Virus record (IMG/VR): IMGVR_UViG_3300013126_002388
Span: 1-25,906 of that record
DNA: 25,906 bases
Reading direction: 5' to 3' (one strand)
DNA from: a virus
A program made the position numbers and the translations under genes. This document shows, piece after piece, positions 24,709 through 25,906 of this stretch; the stretch's first letter is position 1, and every line of letters starts with the position of its first letter. The notes under the pieces were generated by a model that saw only the letters and a program-made list of their open reading frames with translations, did no database searches and was not told the DNA's origin.

Positions 24709-25601
24709 ACGAAACTCCGATACTTTAGTAATGCAAGTTCTTTTGCTTTAGCTTCTAAGTCAACGTCAATATCAAGCCCATAGTCATCAATACGAGAAAA
24801 CACATAATCAGCATGTGCTCGTGGATTACCACTTACGTTCTCGTTGATGTTCTTGGACTCACTATAATGGAATAGTGGTTTAGTGTCCCACGTAGATGCC
24901 GCGAGTGATGCAGCGTCTTGACTGGACAGGTTATCTGTATGAAATGTATGGTGGAAATAGTCAAACGTCAAGGGGGTCTTGACCTGCTTGTAGATACGAT
25001 TGTAGAGTTGATTAATAGAGAATGCCGACGCCTTATCGTCGTTCTCTACTACCAACCGCTTCTTGCAGTTATCGGAGAGTCGGTCGAATGCTGCCAACCA
25101 TCGGTCAATCGTATCATCGGCATAGTTCATACCAACGTGGATATTGAGGCAGTTATAGTGTGATGCTTCTAACCCCATCAAGTCGAACACCTCGGAGTGA
25201 TGTTCAAGGTCGTGGAGTGCATTATCTACCACACCAGGTTTGGCAGACCCAAGCTTAACAAAGTGGTCTGGATGTGCGGTGATACGCTGACCCGTATTGT
25301 ATGCAATAGCACCCGCAGCGAGTAGATACTGACTAATCTTATCGTAGTCAGGTAGGTCAGTAAGTTTATATTTGGAATTCCACGGGAACAGGTCAGAGGA
25401 TAAACGAAATACCTTGATTCCGTTCTCTGCGTTCCACTTAATAATCTCTACAAGGTCACGTGCGTTCTGTAACGCCAACTCGGATGCGTAGTTAACACCG
25501 CGCTGTAGAAACGTGCGCTGAATCATACCACGATTGGTGGTCAGCTTGCGAGTCTTTTGCAACGTAAGATTGATACAACAATAACCAACATTATGTGGCA
25601 T
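24705..25601 (-). CDS. UV damage endonuclease (UVDE/UvsE family)
   Basis: Protein of 298 residues from the ATG at 25601, near the usual 300 for bacterial UVDE. A longer reading to 25706 would start inside the upstream gene and cross the promoter, so this ATG, with AAGG 8 nt upstream, is preferred. The N-terminus GYCCINLTLQ matches the family GY-x-C-x-N-L motif. The metal-ligand and catalytic pattern is present: H110 (ITAHPDHF), H155 (NIHVG), E186 (VENDDK), D214 and H217 (DYFHHTFH), H245 (HYSES), H263 and E283 (EAKAKE). UVDE is a TIM-barrel, metal-dependent nuclease that cuts the DNA backbone 5' to pyrimidine dimers and 6-4 photoproducts, starting alternative excision repair. It has its own upstream promoter and overlaps the glycosyltransferase by 4 nt. 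Confidence 0.88.
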   Translation of the reverse strand: MPHNVGYCCINLTLQKTRKLTTNRGMIQRTFLQRGVNYASELALQNARDLVEIIKWNAENGIKVFRLSSDLFPWNSKYKLTDLPDYDKISQYLLAAGAIAYNTGQRITAHPDHFVKLGSAKPGVVDNALHDLEHHSEVFDLMGLEASHYNCLNIHVGMNYADDTIDRWLAAFDRLSDNCKKRLVVENDDKASAFSINQLYNRIYKQVKTPLTFDYFHHTFHTDNLSSQDAASLAASTWDTKPLFHYSESKNINENVSGNPRAHADYVFSRIDDYGLDIDVDLEAKAKELALLKYRSFV

Positions 25602-25628
25602 GTATATAACCTTGTTAGAGATATACGA

Positions 25629-25657
25629 AATATAACACCAAAACGTTAAAAAGTCAA
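25629..25657 (-). promoter_or_regulatory. Sigma70-like promoter upstream of UVDE
   Basis: On the minus strand, a -35 box TTGACT (25652-25657) and a -10 box TATATT (25629-25634) are separated by exactly 17 bases. Transcription would begin near 25622, about 20 nt upstream of the UVDE ATG. The layout sits in the 71-nt gap after the upstream gene's stop and fits recognition by the host housekeeping RNA polymerase, so an early or middle expression class is likely. Confidence 0.7.
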
Positions 25658-25672
25658 GTCCCTTATTAAATA

Positions 25673-25867
25673 TTATTTTGTAAGACCATTTCTTCTTGCC
25701 CACCAATTTTCTAATACTTCTTCTGTTTCTGCTTTGGTCATATATTGTGGAAATGGGTCATCTTCGTTAAAATCACCATTATTAAATGGTATTATTCTAC
25801 GTTCTTCCACAACGGGCTCTTCTGGTTGAACTGGTTGGACGGGTGGTGTTTCTTCGCGTTTTATCAT
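25673..25867 (-). CDS. Small acidic proline-rich protein, possibly 5'-truncated by the window edge
   Basis: An ATG at 25867 gives 64 residues. The N-terminal 30 residues are Pro/Glu/Val-rich (REETPPVQPVQPEEPVVEE) and the C-terminal half has DDPFPQY, a helical TKAETEEVLENWW segment and a basic end. It is not recognised. No strong ribosome binding site precedes the ATG, only GAAG near -10. The same frame stays open for 13 more codons to the edge of the window, with similar acidic composition (ELNTHEET), so the real start may lie outside and the gene may be longer. It ends 71 nt before UVDE, just upstream of that gene's promoter. Confidence 0.55.
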   Translation of the reverse strand: MIKREETPPVQPVQPEEPVVEERRIIPFNNGDFNEDDPFPQYMTKAETEEVLENWWARRNGLTK

Positions 25868-25906
25868 CGTTTCTTCGTGCGTATTTAGCTCAGGAATGAC
25901 GATAGG

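Noticed and set aside
25658-25672. Terminator between the small acidic gene and UVDE
   Set aside because: The sequence is AT-rich but forms no stable GC stem followed by a T run; a promoter is the better-supported element here.
25602-25706. N-terminal extension of UVDE
   Set aside because: The extension would overlap the preceding gene's end, contains the -35 and -10 boxes, and has no ribosome binding site; the family start motif lies directly after the ATG at 25601.

Overview
The window is part of the genome of an AT-rich tailed bacteriophage with a T4-like contractile-tail (myovirus) architecture. All convincing genes lie on the minus strand, so transcription runs from the high-coordinate end to the low-coordinate end. 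Gaps are mostly 1-20 nt and several genes overlap by 1, 4 or 20 nt. No host chromosomal gene, rRNA, tRNA, IS element, integrase or CRISPR array is visible. Three gene families anchor the T4-like call: a gp55-like late sigma factor, a GPW/gp25 baseplate protein and a gp6/baseplate-J protein. A gp5-like spike with an N-terminal OB-fold and C-terminal beta-helix-like repeats supports them. The host cannot be fixed. Aquatic bacteria are plausible, and one Cys-bearing adhesin motif is common in Bacteroidota surface proteins. However, several genes have strong AGGAGG-type ribosome binding sites, which Bacteroidota rarely use.

Region 1 (about 21.1-25.9 kb) is the upstream regulatory, metabolic and lysis segment. 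It holds a small acidic protein that may be cut by the window edge, then a well-formed sigma70-like promoter driving a UV damage endonuclease (UVDE). After these come a family 2 glycosyltransferase, a CBS-less IMP dehydrogenase/GMP reductase, a membrane-anchored lysozyme/transglycosylase-like protein, a small membrane-anchored protein, the gp55-like sigma factor and a small helical protein that opens the structural operon.

Region 2 (about 12.9-21.1 kb) is the baseplate core. It holds the spike, a 940-residue basic coiled-coil protein ending in two FN3-like domains, a small helical protein, gp25, gp6 and a DNRLRE-like beta protein. A nucleotidyltransferase-fold gene (12.2-12.9 kb) follows it and sits, unexpectedly, inside this tail operon.

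Region 3 (about 0-12.2 kb) encodes large peripheral tail or baseplate proteins: one with a glycine-zipper hydrophobic segment, an Ig-like domain array, a proline-rich protein with a Cys-bracketed adhesin repeat, a 1554-residue LamG-containing baseplate-type protein, a short conserved structural protein, and two structural proteins sharing a C-terminal module.

The expected logic is that host-type promoters fire the repair and nucleotide genes, and that the gp55-like factor then directs late transcription of the tail genes. The only longer gaps in the structural half (2806-2859, 16689-16772 and 21516-21553) each carry an AT-rich box that could be a late promoter. The most unusual items are the nucleotidyltransferase inside the baseplate operon, the UVDE with its own promoter, the short IMPDH/GMPR, and the 940-residue and glycine-zipper tail proteins of unknown role. 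Domain calls were made by eye from translated sequence; no database search was run.
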